In this document: piece by piece, positions 45,801 to 53,148 of the stretch
Position numbering within the stretch: the stretch's first letter is position 1
Layout: every line of letters begins with the position of its first letter
Assembly (NCBI GenBank): GCA_024693065.1
Contig: JAILLP010000024.1
Coordinates: 1 to 64,000, forward strand
DNA from: Paludibacteraceae bacterium
Lineage (GTDB): Bacteria; Bacteroidota; Bacteroidia; Bacteroidales; Paludibacteraceae
Direction of reading: 5' to 3'
DNA length: 64,000 nucleotides
The notes under the pieces: model-generated
The model's database searches: none
Told to the model about the DNA's origin: nothing
The model's input: the letters and a program-made list of their open reading frames with translations, nothing else
Made by a program: the position numbers and the translations under genes

Positions 45801-48411
45801 TCGTACCCACCTGGTAATTATCGTTCAGGGCAACTCCTGTGCTGAACAAGGCGAACAACGGTGGATTAACGGTAGGAACAGAAGAAGGATTCAAGACACG
45901 TCCCCTGTACGTACCCGTGATAGTTCCATCCACTCCGTTCAAATCAGTCAGCTGAGGAGGTACAATCGTAGGCAATGTAGCCGAATGGTGGTTCGGTTCC
46001 GCATCGCAGCCCTCCTGCAACGACAGTTTCGTCGTGTAGCTTGGTATCGCATCACAATCCAACCTCGGAGGATTTCCATCCACCACCTCGATGTTTTTCT
46101 TACAAGATGCGACATTACCACAACCATCTATCACCGAATAAGTTACAGTACCCGTTCCAGCAGGGAGGGATACCATCTTCTCGATGGAGATCATTTCCGA
46201 AGCCTTCCCTTCGAATGTCTTACTGATGGCACTGCCCGTCTTCGGTGTGAATACGACATCGATTTTCTGATTCGGATTCGTCTCACAACCAGAAGTATAA
46301 TTAGAAGGGAATGAGAAATACACATCCCTTGTTTTTTCCGTCTCACCCAAGCTGAACGAGAGATCCTGAACGGACTCGCAATTGATGGTCGGCTTCTCTA
46401 CCTTGCCAACCTTCCATGTCTGTGTGGCGGTGGTAGGACATCCCACGCCAGTGATACTCACATCCACCGACATCCTATGGTTCTTATACGAACCATCGCA
46501 AGCGCCCAACGCCGGGAGATTAACAGTTGTCTCATTCCTCTTCCCAAGCTTTCCATCGTTCCACGTATAACTATATTTGTTCACGTAGTTGGAATAGAAA
46601 CCATCCTTCACATCAGCGACAGCCACCACCTTCTGGGTCTTATCTGTAGGGCAAAGTTCTATCTCAGCCTGCGCCAACGGATCCGTGCCTTCCATATAGA
46701 CTTGCACCTGAGGGGTCTTATATACCATGAATGTCTTCGAGATCGGACTACCCGCCAAAGCCTGGTACGGTTGTCCGTCGGTACCCATCATCATCTTTAT
46801 TGGCTGAACCGTCACCTTGTACTCACCCTCCTCCGCTTTACTGTCGAGGATGAGGAAGACAGATCCGCCTCGATAGGTGGTATCCAATTGACCTCCGTTG
46901 AACAAAATTTTCTCACTACCGAATGTCTCCCCGCTTGGCGTTTCGAACGACCAAGTATATTTCACAGACGTATTGGCATCCATCGGGTAAACCTCAAACT
47001 TACCAGCGTTCTTCGAATTCGGTATACAGAACGGATTGGAAGGTCCGTTGATTCCCGTCGGTTGAACAGGCTCACAGTTCTTACCCGTCACCTCGAACTC
47101 GATTGGTTTATCTATCGGATGTCCATTGTCACTCTTCACGCGGAATTTCTTTTTACCAATCCAATCGACATGGATGGTGATGGACTGTTTATCCTTTCCT
47201 CTCTGCACGAAACCACCCACATACAAAGGCTGCCATGCGCCATTGTCGTAACGTTCCCAGATGTATTCCGCATCCTTAGGGAAACCGGCGGCGTTCACCT
47301 CAGCATCCTCACCTACGCAGACCGCGCCACGTCCCAAGCAGACGTTAGCCGCCTCACCAGAGATGTAGTCGACCGCCACTGTGGCACAAGATGGCCACTG
47401 CTGGAACTCCGGATAGATCTTCAACTCCTCTTGGTTCTGTGTCTTGAACTGACCATAGAAGATGATTTCCATACGAATCAAACGATGCCCATTCCTTGCG
47501 AATCCCCATATATCACTACCCAGGACGACAGAGTGGTCAAGGTGGGTACCTCTCGCACAATCCTCATAATCCCTCAAGTGTTGACCCGTACTTCCGTCAT
47601 ACACCTCGGCATCCACACACAAATCGACAGGGTTACCGAAACTCGTACGGAAGTTCATCTTCGCCTGTTCATCAAAACCATTGCAATTGGTGAGGTCCAA
47701 GTAAAGACGCATCGTGAAACGGAATGTCTTGTTCAGGTATCTACCCCTATCGAACGTCAGGAAGAATGGTGTATTGTTACAGTTCCCACCATTGAAGACA
47801 TAGTAATAGTTATTGCCAACCACACCTTTAGCCACGTCCACATCGGTTCTCTTCCAACCCTTCTCCACATGTCCACCCGAACAGCCTTGGAAGATGATAC
47901 CATTCGCGGCGAAGTGGTTCTCCAAACAGTAGTTATTGTTATTGAAACTGATATCACTCACGCTACATCCGTCAGAAGGGTTGAAGTCCGTACCCAAATA
48001 GTACTCGCCCGTCGTAGTCACGTGACAGATCTCAGGACAATCATAATTCACACCGATGGTGACGTCATTACTTCTTTGGGAAGGATTTGCTGGGTCAACA
48101 AAGCGGTACATCACCTTCTGGCTGACCATCTCCTCCACAAACGTATATACGCCCGACTTGTCTCTCGTGGTGGAACCAATCGCCGTCCACGTGTTTCCGT
48201 TAAATGACCGGTAGACATCTACCACATCACCCACAGAATACCCACTGGCCGCTCTGGCGTTCAACACCAACGGTTCATCCACGCAAGCCACGGTGTTCAT
48301 GGTTCCATCAACCATCAACGTCATAGCATTCTGCGCACTCAAGGACATAATCCCCAGCGACATGACAAGCAACGCCCCCAAGCGCATGCTAAATTTGGAA
48401 AACAATTTCAT
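36829..48411 (-). CDS. Giant T9SS type B surface protein, about 3860 residues
   Basis: Starts at the ATG at 48411 (MKLFSKFSMRLGALLVM ... LSAQ, signal peptide). Residues ~25-560 duplicate the protein at 34715-36670. From ~600 to ~3200 come about two dozen HYR/Ig-like repeats of roughly 80-110 residues, each with a pattern like DCxxLKDT, PxAxDxC, GVGxRxD, VGxTxIxWxFxDxSGN and CxQxVxVxD. A (GPG)4-type tract lies near residue 1230. The last ~75 residues (TRIPTAFTPFVRDGLND ... VTIFDRYGQKVFQGQNGWDG) form a CHU_C domain directing T9SS type B export. The frame is open over 11.6 kb without a break. It is probably a very long surface adhesin stiffened by many disulfide-type Cys; the ligand is unknown. 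Confidence 0.92.
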   Translation of the reverse strand: MKLFSKFSMRLGALLVMSLGIMSLSAQNAMTLMVDGTMNTVACVDEPLVLNARAASGYSVGDVVDVYRSFNGNTWTAIGSTTRDKSGVYTFVEEMVSQKVMYRFVDPANPSQRSNDVTIGVNYDCPEICHVTTTGEYYLGTDFNPSDGCSVSDISFNNNNYCLENHFAANGIIFQGCSGGHVEKGWKRTDVDVAKGVVGNNYYYVFNGGNCNNTPFFLTFDRGRYLNKTFRFTMRLYLDLTNCNGFDEQAKMNFRTSFGNPVDLCVDAEVYDGSTGQHLRDYEDCARGTHLDHSVVLGSDIWGFARNGHRLIRMEIIFYGQFKTQNQEELKIYPEFQQWPSCATVAVDYISGEAANVCLGRGAVCVGEDAEVNAAGFPKDAEYIWERYDNGAWQPLYVGGFVQRGKDKQSITIHVDWIGKKKFRVKSDNGHPIDKPIEFEVTGKNCEPVQPTGINGPSNPFCIPNSKNAGKFEVYPMDANTSVKYTWSFETPSGETFGSEKILFNGGQLDTTYRGGSVFLILDSKAEEGEYKVTVQPIKMMMGTDGQPYQALAGSPISKTFMVYKTPQVQVYMEGTDPLAQAEIELCPTDKTQKVVAVADVKDGFYSNYVNKYSYTWNDGKLGKRNETTVNLPALGACDGSYKNHRMSVDVSITGVGCPTTATQTWKVGKVEKPTINCESVQDLSFSLGETEKTRDVYFSFPSNYTSGCETNPNQKIDVVFTPKTGSAISKTFEGKASEMISIEKMVSLPAGTGTVTYSVIDGCGNVASCKKNIEVVDGNPPRLDCDAIPSYTTKLSLQEGCDAEPNHHSATLPTIVPPQLTDLNGVDGTITGTYRGRVLNPSSVPTVNPPLFALFSTGVALNDNYQVGTTYILWEFKDASGNPAYCTQKVVVVDDRPPVVTCPDLNLGEVSNKPGYCGLSVNALISQMKEFPSAKDTCTVGSPLKPVVYYRDVKDADFIEVHDGNFDDIIFYVNQSYEIIWRFYKLNDRNNVYEDCKQTFTVRDTEEPYFDCSSLPTVRVTANSYKPKNRGYEYLDYATKDDVAGKWNGEDVIYTGTLKDAFANGDIRMVQPSEVKDNCDGEVEVLITILGPDKSGREVKTTVKKLSDLENHEFYVGLSTITYTFIDVNDNQAVCTQSVIVTAGTTPIPECPDPNLVLYADKDCKATFTLSKSEVPSAQIPVNQEGLWFNFRHCMIEGKHFGSNGDETGCSDVAQYFPNKISDLQVKYTNAGPGGPGGPGGPGANEHTTDDLTISKLCEGYDNWNTFKESPENKWTYWSNSECAQEKVLSESNKLTSVMMYSGYPFEVELIDSLGKTVKKAQNAYSSEDVVPSRIIAPRWYKKGGVDGEECRDQFYTCRTLAVKVKNNFSDVIMNETLTKGVYSLVYRFQNEENGLQLDSCVIRIEVADTIAPTLECADWNKTSTLYANDDCVVPVEDVPWFRKPTVDDLNVKDNCSSDPSDFTITWNRNFGKFNVTADVALTDPLQIGVTTMTWYVTDASGNTSFCQQEITVVDTTGPAYDCSLLKDIVVETETNCEAAASSAQAAGLDIPYAVDDKCSPTGKPIPGVGVRSDGKDIFSDPYPRSTTIITWTFSDAVGNKTVCTQNVIVEDRTAPVFAKCDKLEETIIKLPGEMCVASKNMVEAALGSNTAIDDCDGEIPGVPHVLLPGDTVYVDMYQSFKKDTTYTIVWTFTDLSGNTLECNQKLTIQDTTPPDPSGICPPPTKEVSADVDCAVPYDELQLPPLDSMVLVDPCDGDIYPTVEAKVYLPDGSYQLYYNDELQSVTYPVGTHTFLWIYEDNAENLDTCQMNLTVVDHGKPVLEDCDVDPLIHLTVDGDICAIDPDNVKTHIREPKAYDECDDYMAQTGLSWMTPVIERYFIDSSAVLGTAGDTVGFTYDTTLVADGVSRMWDVDPFPKGLTMLRWIFTDNTGNWVDCKKSVIVHDYTSPYFDCDDIDPDTLRPEAYKGDCEIEFADLKHDVLDKLSYKAYDACTGDSVPGILTLTGERELPDDYTMQVGITYKLIWLFADEDGNKTVCPQYIIPSHTNNIKYDCSAIKDTSAYADADACTISAENLKLKIPKATDTCALLSGFEGEYEAYGFRSDKLPINTLFHTGETDIRWMFVSPWNINDTLWCDQKVTILGNKHFDLKCDELTPTRRDTLADCGPTDPLTFVIDTPRVVNPCILSEEDPNYWSVGVGTRSDDKPLDAAFNLGITTIEWVFTDFTNTIKDTCVQDIVVKTSLDMIFNCDSLNKDTIKVDVKPGDCTVDASKVKDKIVTPFALHPCPAESGVDTIWGVPSRRFGMSMDSSFYVGLSEIVWTFIDPSHTLLHDTMTCSQWVRVGDVNEMPVKCENFPDKVYRLSPDDCEISWKEMDIDVPGVVDLCSHEIINPVVTRSSGKKLTAVTSVENGDTIVSVTADDFTVGVDTIRWTYSFHGQIFVCDQVITVKDSMIPIYDCKDLQPIIVPAVPGKCYANSSAVFDSLPNPWPQAEDACNQQKIDGRVYLEDGQELTKASSFIVPVGEHILTWIFIDETINELADTCSQYLLVMGDQAPIFDCDSLKQEPLLIEGCDTTLGKSYIKTPYALDACTNDSVPGVGMRLDKGDLYGVYPVGTTSIRWIFVSPYSTLADTCIQDITVLTKQELDLHCTDVNGDTIDVDVEEGQCYSAVDIKTPFALHPCPDQSKVDTIWGVPFRSDNRAITDSFRTGLTVVTWIFTDNSGTMYKNVDTCFTVVRVGDVNKMPVDCKNMPDTTIILPATDCEISWNEINFTVPDVRDLCSDSLITPTLTRWSGKEMEESFTVGPDTIYWNYNFFGQVITCSQGVLVLDSVAPAFDCSTLKDTVMVAKPGLCDVSSEELKLFLGDPVAIDSCTNAEVHGRAYVCNVISPDGTSASPSQDGGCLSVDEVSVKVGDTLFIRWIFQDSLLNAVPKVCEQTVAVKGAAEPLFDCSALKDTILYLELDQCELPDGKFVIDVPVAKDSCTGTDVPGVGVRRDNMNLTDVYPKGVTVVDWTFDSPYSVTPKTCPQNVIVKDTFPPQFLCETLKDTIKVRITMTSVSETEVSYEEVVTAGLEVPEVKDSCDGVIVAEATRSDGKDLKDNYVLGDPVDITWTFRDSSGNERICSQVVLVEDWLIEELICPSDLEGKVFSCIDDIPEPYADFVSFKNAGGSFGDEKKMLENTFYFENRYEGDSCEMTYTRTYHVEDFRHNDIYCTQVVKVKDTTAPQILFGTLRDTILTCNEDVFSAVPLKAVDNCDPNPTVTVSETNNRSSDPSSCDYSSYDIFRKYVAVDRCGNESEFVQVISIRDTVGPKFSVPDGWRDSVLAKNFKACIFGVPDMTIDAREFVSDDCTENNDITIIQNPEAGTRIDHSLRVWIYAIDKCGNKDSLSRFVIVQQPATIVTLEANDLDTCVSEVSFSLATQNVRFARGFILDELWNGKIRQLPSVFSYDYYRGSSVNNDMLMFSDNPYTNLHRFANMISRYGSFEKAQYALTSLTRRDQSDYYTFVAMDTTTGCTDTATAYINIAEKPRVRLSSANLSECERNMLDLNPYVVCESDMGAPLSSSYWTFDSVPFEFEDSIKGLMDRSYNGKSLSYVLENRCGTTTSLNSLFMLCDGDDFGKKTKEDSIKFFGSADRYDLFKRDMLYVSDSILLDIHKRYSPDSILVETEPSNPVRIWRGEAVTLKLKTGYNFQSTEWYRVVNRYDREFYDNLTSNYDYYYDDDSTRIELDDEEDELLFSGTAENSYIEDMPMDTAYYYVVINDGVCPSAASSLIRVNVITRIPTAFTPFVRDGLNDYFMERHPVTIFDRYGQKVFQGQNGWDGTHNGHRADPGVYFYEVIMIDGTVMKGSVEIVKIK

Positions 48412-48709
48412 AATGAAACGTTTTATGTTTTTCTCTACAAATACTATATTCATCTCAAAACCAGATAATTGTCGTTATCTATATAAAAACCGAAACTCTT
48501 TCCTCCAAAAGCTCAACTTTTGTGTGTGTTTTCCATCTTTTTTCTTCTAGTCATACTACACTGCGTAACAAGGAGAAAAGAAGCCCATCTATACACTCAA
48601 TGGACAAAAGTAATGAATTAGAACCAAACAAAAAAGTTTTTTCCACCTTAGATTTCACACACATTAGCATTTCCTGGACATCTCTCCATGGACATCCAAT
48701 AGACTATTG

Positions 48710-49408
48710 TCAATTATTTAAAAACTCTTTTAATCTATCCTTTATGACGGCGTATGCGAATTCATTCAAACAAGATCCATCCCAAGAAGAATATGTCGGG
48801 TTCATCGTACCCTCTGGCGTGACGAAATCCCCATATAGATGGACGTACGAATAGTCATATCGGGAGGCTATCGCCTTCACGAAAATGTTGAAGCTCTTAA
48901 CCTTGACGGACATGGTCATGTTAAAGTCATTGTCGATCGGACGCCACATCGGTAACACAGATAGCAAAACCACCTCCGTTGAAGGGAAACGTTCCTTCAG
49001 AAGACCAACAAACCGTCCGTATTCCTCGGCCACCTCGCCGACCTCCATCCCATCCAACAATTCCCGCTCCCCGAACATCAAAAAGAATATCCGAGGAGAA
49101 ACGTTTTCTGGCAAGGACTTCACTCTTTCGGTCTCTGTCCTTAAATCGTTCCCGTCAAAAGCCAATGTCCGACAAGACGCATCATCAAAGAGAGAAGACC
49201 AATCGCATGCACCCAATTGGCTTTCCCCAAGAAACACAGCATCATCTTCACGCACATCTATCGGAGATACAGAAGAGGAGTCCCCCCTCTCAGCTCCGTC
49301 CAGATCCAGCACGGCTGGGGACTTTCCAGAGAACTGTCCATACAGGTAAACACCCAATACCATTACAGCCAACGCCAACAAAATGATTATGGGGAACTTT
49401 TTCTTCAT
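48710..49408 (-). CDS. SGNH/GDSL-hydrolase-like protein with degenerate active site
   Basis: 232 residues from the ATG at 49408, opening on a membrane anchor (KKKFPIIILLALAVMVLGVYL). The SGNH fold is suggested by block I (FLGESQLG, where GDS is usual), block III (LMFGERELLDG, where GxND is usual) and block V (WDGSCLNEFAYAVI, where DGxHLN is usual). The catalytic His position is Cys and the oxyanion Asn is absent, so classical esterase activity is unlikely. It may be a binding pseudo-enzyme in the periplasm. A hairpin separates it from pfkA, so it is probably its own unit. Confidence 0.6.
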   Translation of the reverse strand: MKKKFPIIILLALAVMVLGVYLYGQFSGKSPAVLDLDGAERGDSSSVSPIDVREDDAVFLGESQLGACDWSSLFDDASCRTLAFDGNDLRTETERVKSLPENVSPRIFFLMFGERELLDGMEVGEVAEEYGRFVGLLKERFPSTEVVLLSVLPMWRPIDNDFNMTMSVKVKSFNIFVKAIASRYDYSYVHLYGDFVTPEGTMNPTYSSWDGSCLNEFAYAVIKDRLKEFLNN

Positions 49409-49437
49409 TGCGTCAAAATATATTAAAAAGCACTCCA

Positions 49438-49467
49438 CGTAGGGACGATGCGCACATCATCCCTACG
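49438..49467 (-). terminator. Terminator of the HK-porQ-cmk-ispH-pfkA operon
   Basis: CGTAGGGACGATG pairs with CATCATCCCTACG (one wobble) around CGCA. On the minus strand a T5 run follows a short spacer. It lies 30 bases past pfkA. Confidence 0.7.
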
Positions 49468-49496
49468 CAGAATGCATAGTGTTTCAACAAAACGAA

Positions 49497-50480
49497 TCAG
49501 CAAGAAAGAATCTTGAGGACTTCCATCAACTGATAATCGAATGGTTTATCGTCTTTAATAGCCTTAGTAAATGGCACATAGACGATCTTATCATCGTCCA
49601 CACCCACCATGATGTTACGTTGTTCCTCCAACAACGCATCGATAGCGGCGGCACCCAAACGGCTAGCCAGAATACGGTCATGCGCCGACGGAGTACCACC
49701 CCTCTGGATGTGACCCAAGATGGTAATCCTGGCATCGTATTCAGGATGGTTCTTCTTCAAACGCTCCGCGATACCCACAGCACCGCCCGTCAACTCGCTT
49801 TCAGCCACGATAACGATACTACTGTTCTTCGACTTACGGAACCCACGTTGGATCAGTGCCTCCAACTGGTCCTCTCCCGTAACTATCTCCGGGATGATGG
49901 CCGCCTCGGCACCAGAGGCCAATGCGGAATTGATGGCGAGGAAACCAGCGTCACGGCCCATCACCTCAATGAAGAAGAGACGTTCGTGGGAATTGGCGGT
50001 GTCACGGATCTTATCGACCGCATCCACGATCGTGTTCAAGGCAGTGTCGTAGCCGATGGTGTAGTCCGTTCCACACAAGTCGTTGTCGATGGTACAAGGC
50101 ACACCGATGACGGGAACGTTAAACTCCTGAGCGAAGATACGGGCACCCGTGAAAGTACCGTCGCCACCCAAGACCACCAAAGCGTCGATTTCCTCCTGTT
50201 GCATAGTCTCGTAGGCTTTCTTACGTCCCTCCTCGGTCATGAACTCCTTGCAACGAGCCGTACGTAAGATGGTACCACCTTGTTGGATGATATTGCTCAC
50301 GCTTTGGGTCTGGAACTCATGTATCTCGTCTAAGATAAGGCCACGATAGCCCCTATATATACCCTTCACCTTAATTCCGCGGAATATGGCGGCACGCGTC
50401 ACGGCACGGATGGCCGCATTCATACCAGGAGCATCACCTCCAGACGTCAAGATTCCGATGCAGTTTATTTGATACTTCAT
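49497..50480 (-). CDS. pfkA: 6-phosphofructokinase (ATP-dependent type)
   Basis: Phosphorylates fructose-6-phosphate in glycolysis. 327 residues, normal length. [11 protein letters not shown] (ATP loop), GGDGTFTGA, and [20 protein letters not shown] carry the catalytic Asp and substrate ligands. PFK-type R-FR-S segment [14 protein letters not shown] is present. It lies 18 bp after ispH in the same direction and is the last gene of the operon. Confidence 0.95.
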   Translation of the reverse strand: MKYQINCIGILTSGGDAPGMNAAIRAVTRAAIFRGIKVKGIYRGYRGLILDEIHEFQTQSVSNIIQQGGTILRTARCKEFMTEEGRKKAYETMQQEEIDALVVLGGDGTFTGARIFAQEFNVPVIGVPCTIDNDLCGTDYTIGYDTALNTIVDAVDKIRDTANSHERLFFIEVMGRDAGFLAINSALASGAEAAIIPEIVTGEDQLEALIQRGFRKSKNSSIVIVAESELTGGAVGIAERLKKNHPEYDARITILGHIQRGGTPSAHDRILASRLGAAAIDALLEEQRNIMVGVDDDKIVYVPFTKAIKDDKPFDYQLMEVLKILSC

Positions 50481-50498
50481 AATGTTTGTGTATAGTGC

Positions 50499-51368
50499 TT
50501 AGTAATAATTCTGATATTGTTCGATTCTCCTCTTCAAGGCCTCCATCAGCCATTTCGGGGTTGAGGTGGCGCCACATATTCCCACAGACTTCACCCCCAG
50601 GAATATGGTGTAGTCCACATCCTCCAGGTCGGAGACCATATAGATGTTCGGATTCACCTTCCTACACTCATCGAAGAGCACCTTACCGTTCGAGCTCTTC
50701 TTCCCGCTGACGAAGAGGACCAGTTCGTGTTTCGCCACAAAATTAACGATCTTCGGGATACGATTCGCCACCTGTCTGCAAATTGTATCGTTGTACTCGA
50801 ACTTACATCCAGGCTTCACACGCTCGCCGATAGCCTCAACGATGCGGTTGAACCCCTCGATGGACTTAGTGGTCTGCGAGAACATCCTGATATGTTTGGA
50901 GAAATCTATCTTGTCAAGATCGGACAGACCCTCCACCACGACAGCTGTTCCCTCCGTTTGCCCCACCAAGCCGTTCACCTCCGCATGACCATTTTTGCCA
51001 TAGATGACGATTTGCGTGTCGGTCGGGTCCGACTCCTCATAAGCCTGTTTGATTTTCTTCTGCAGGTTCAACACCACAGGACACGTGGCATCGATTATTT
51101 CAAGGTTATTCTCCTTCGCGTACTGGTAGGTGGAAGGAGGTTCGCCGTGCGCTCTGAAAAGCACCTTCTGATCGCGCAGATTCAGATACGTCTCACGATC
51201 AATCGATATCAGGCCCTTCGAGGAGAGGCGTTCCACCTCCATGCTGTTGTGGACGATGTCACCCAAGCAATAAAGTCTCGGGGTACGAGTCAATTCCTCT
51301 TCAGCCTTCTTGATTGCGGTGACCACACCGAAACAGAATCCCGAATTGTCGTCAATCTCAATAATCAT
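50499..51368 (-). CDS. ispH: 4-hydroxy-3-methylbut-2-enyl diphosphate reductase
   Basis: Last step of the non-mevalonate isoprenoid pathway, an iron-sulfur enzyme. 289 residues. The three cluster Cys lie in SGFCFGVV (residue ~12), DATCPVV and [11 protein letters not shown]. The usual fourth region GKKSSNGKV is present. The start overlaps the end of cmk by 4 bp (ATGA), indicating translational coupling. Confidence 0.96.
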   Translation of the reverse strand: MIIEIDDNSGFCFGVVTAIKKAEEELTRTPRLYCLGDIVHNSMEVERLSSKGLISIDRETYLNLRDQKVLFRAHGEPPSTYQYAKENNLEIIDATCPVVLNLQKKIKQAYEESDPTDTQIVIYGKNGHAEVNGLVGQTEGTAVVVEGLSDLDKIDFSKHIRMFSQTTKSIEGFNRIVEAIGERVKPGCKFEYNDTICRQVANRIPKIVNFVAKHELVLFVSGKKSSNGKVLFDECRKVNPNIYMVSDLEDVDYTIFLGVKSVGICGATSTPKWLMEALKRRIEQYQNYY

Positions 51369-52051
51369 TTTACTCTTTCATTGAATATATCGAGCAACCA
51401 CGCTCTTTGCTCCTCGATGGTCATCTCGCCGTTATCCAGTTCGATGGCGTCTTCCGCCTTCCGGAGAGGGCTCTCCGCACGGGTCATATCCAGATGGTCA
51501 CGCTGTTTCACGTTTTCCAGGATATCCGCATAAGGCTCCTCCATCCCCTTGCGCTTCAGTTCTTCGTACCTGCGCTGCGCCCTGATTTCAGGGGAAGCCG
51601 TCAGAAAGATCTTCAACTCAGCGTCAGGGAAGACCACCGTACCGATGTCGCGTCCGTCCATCACGATACCCTTGTCCTTGCTATATGACTGCTGCAAGGC
51701 GACCATCGCGCGACGAACGAAACCGATGGAGCTGACGATACTGACTTGGTTAGAGACTGCCAAAGTGCGGATTTCGTCCTCGACATTCTCCCCATTCAGA
51801 TACGTTTCATTACGCTGCGTCTCCTCGTTAAATTTGAACTCAATGTGAATATCATCGATCCGATTCCTCAAGGAAGACTCATCCACGGATCCGTCCTTAA
51901 TCAGGCCATTCCGCTGACAAAAAAGTGTGACGGAGCGGTACATCGCCCCACTATCCACATAAGCGTAGCCCACGCTCTTGGCCAAGTCCTTCGCCATCGT
52001 ACTCTTTCCGCACGATGAGAAACCATCAATCGCGACTATGATTCGTTTCAT
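51365..52051 (-). CDS. cmk: Cytidylate kinase
   Basis: Phosphorylates CMP and dCMP. 228 residues. P-loop [27 protein letters not shown] for substrate binding; [22 protein letters not shown] is characteristic. It overlaps porQ and ispH by 4 bp each. The porQ-cmk-ispH order is the arrangement I recall in Porphyromonas gingivalis. Confidence 0.96.
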   Translation of the reverse strand: MKRIIVAIDGFSSCGKSTMAKDLAKSVGYAYVDSGAMYRSVTLFCQRNGLIKDGSVDESSLRNRIDDIHIEFKFNEETQRNETYLNGENVEDEIRTLAVSNQVSIVSSIGFVRRAMVALQQSYSKDKGIVMDGRDIGTVVFPDAELKIFLTASPEIRAQRRYEELKRKGMEEPYADILENVKQRDHLDMTRAESPLRKAEDAIELDNGEMTIEEQRAWLLDIFNERVK

Positions 52052-53106
52052 TTTTTTCTGAATTTTTCAATGTCCGTCGTCAGGGTCAATGTAAATGTGT
52101 TCGACGCTGGCGCATACATGGAATAGGCAAGGTCTAAAGCAAAGGCATAAACCTTCAGTCCCGCACCGAACGAGAATCCATTTCCTCCTCTAGAGTCAGG
52201 CAATACGAACTCCTTTTTCCTACGGTGATTGTATGCGGCCTCCACATAAAAGTTCTTGGAGAACAAGACATCCACGCCAAAAATCAAATGGCGAAAGAAC
52301 ATATCCCCTCCCTTGATATTGTTATCGTCAGGTTCCTCCCCCACGACATCCTTTTTCTTCACCTGTCGATAGTAATCCAAGTTCCAGTCATTCAACCGAT
52401 CGTACGTGACCGAGAAACGGAACGGAGCGTGGCTAAGCTCCTTCGACAACCCAAGCTGCAGGTTGAAGGGAAGTCTCTCTCGGGCGTCAGAATCGTAATA
52501 CTTCACACACTGCACACCATAGTTACGGGCAGCGACACCGACCGAGAATAATTTTCCCTTATTGAAATAGTTGAAACCGACATCCACCGCCAGTCCGAAA
52601 CTACTATAATCCTCGATGTGGGAATAGATAGGTTTAAAGGAGACTCCCAATTTGATGCCCGCGCCCAAGAAACGGGCATAGCTCATACGGAAACAGAAAT
52701 CGCCCGCCTTGAACTCGTCTGTGGGGTTGCCGAACTCATCATACCCCTGCAATTCACCATAGCCCATAAAAAAGGCACCCACACCGAAGAAATTTAGGCT
52801 GTCCGGCGTGTAGGCATATGCGAGCGAAGCGGCGTTCGCATCGTCTATATAGTTCAAATAAGTAGCAGAAATTTTATTATGCACATCGGAGGAGAGTAGC
52901 GCAGGATTGACATGAGCCATATTCACATCCGAGGCCTGCAAGGAAACATTCTCGCCGCCCAAACCCGCAAGTTTGGCGTTATACGGCAGGTTCAAGAAAT
53001 GGTAAACTCCTTCGCCCGCCTCCGCATTAGCCAGGAAAGGCAGCATCAAACTTGTAAAGAGGAACAACAGAAGTTTCTTCCCCACTATATTTTTTCTTCC
53101 CGTCAT
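52048..53106 (-). CDS. porQ: Type IX secretion system protein PorQ
   Basis: Outer-membrane-associated T9SS component of the attachment or shuttle complex. 352 residues with signal peptide ([19 protein letters not shown]). The mature N-terminus [17 protein letters not shown] is the family signature, followed by a FadL-like beta-barrel with repeated aromatic-ended strands and a C-terminal strand. It is the only T9SS machinery gene in a window rich in T9SS cargo. It is coupled to cmk by a 4-bp overlap and follows the histidine kinase by 42 bp. Confidence 0.88.
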   Translation of the reverse strand: MTGRKNIVGKKLLLFLFTSLMLPFLANAEAGEGVYHFLNLPYNAKLAGLGGENVSLQASDVNMAHVNPALLSSDVHNKISATYLNYIDDANAASLAYAYTPDSLNFFGVGAFFMGYGELQGYDEFGNPTDEFKAGDFCFRMSYARFLGAGIKLGVSFKPIYSHIEDYSSFGLAVDVGFNYFNKGKLFSVGVAARNYGVQCVKYYDSDARERLPFNLQLGLSKELSHAPFRFSVTYDRLNDWNLDYYRQVKKKDVVGEEPDDNNIKGGDMFFRHLIFGVDVLFSKNFYVEAAYNHRRKKEFVLPDSRGGNGFSFGAGLKVYAFALDLAYSMYAPASNTFTLTLTTDIEKFRKK

Positions 53107-53148
53107 ATAATTTTATTTCGGGTTCAAATATAGTTATTTTTTGGCTAA

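Noticed and set aside
36829-48411. Many long reading frames on the strand opposite the giant gene
   Set aside because: They lack start signals and known domains, follow the codon pattern of the opposite gene, and overlap a single coherent protein.
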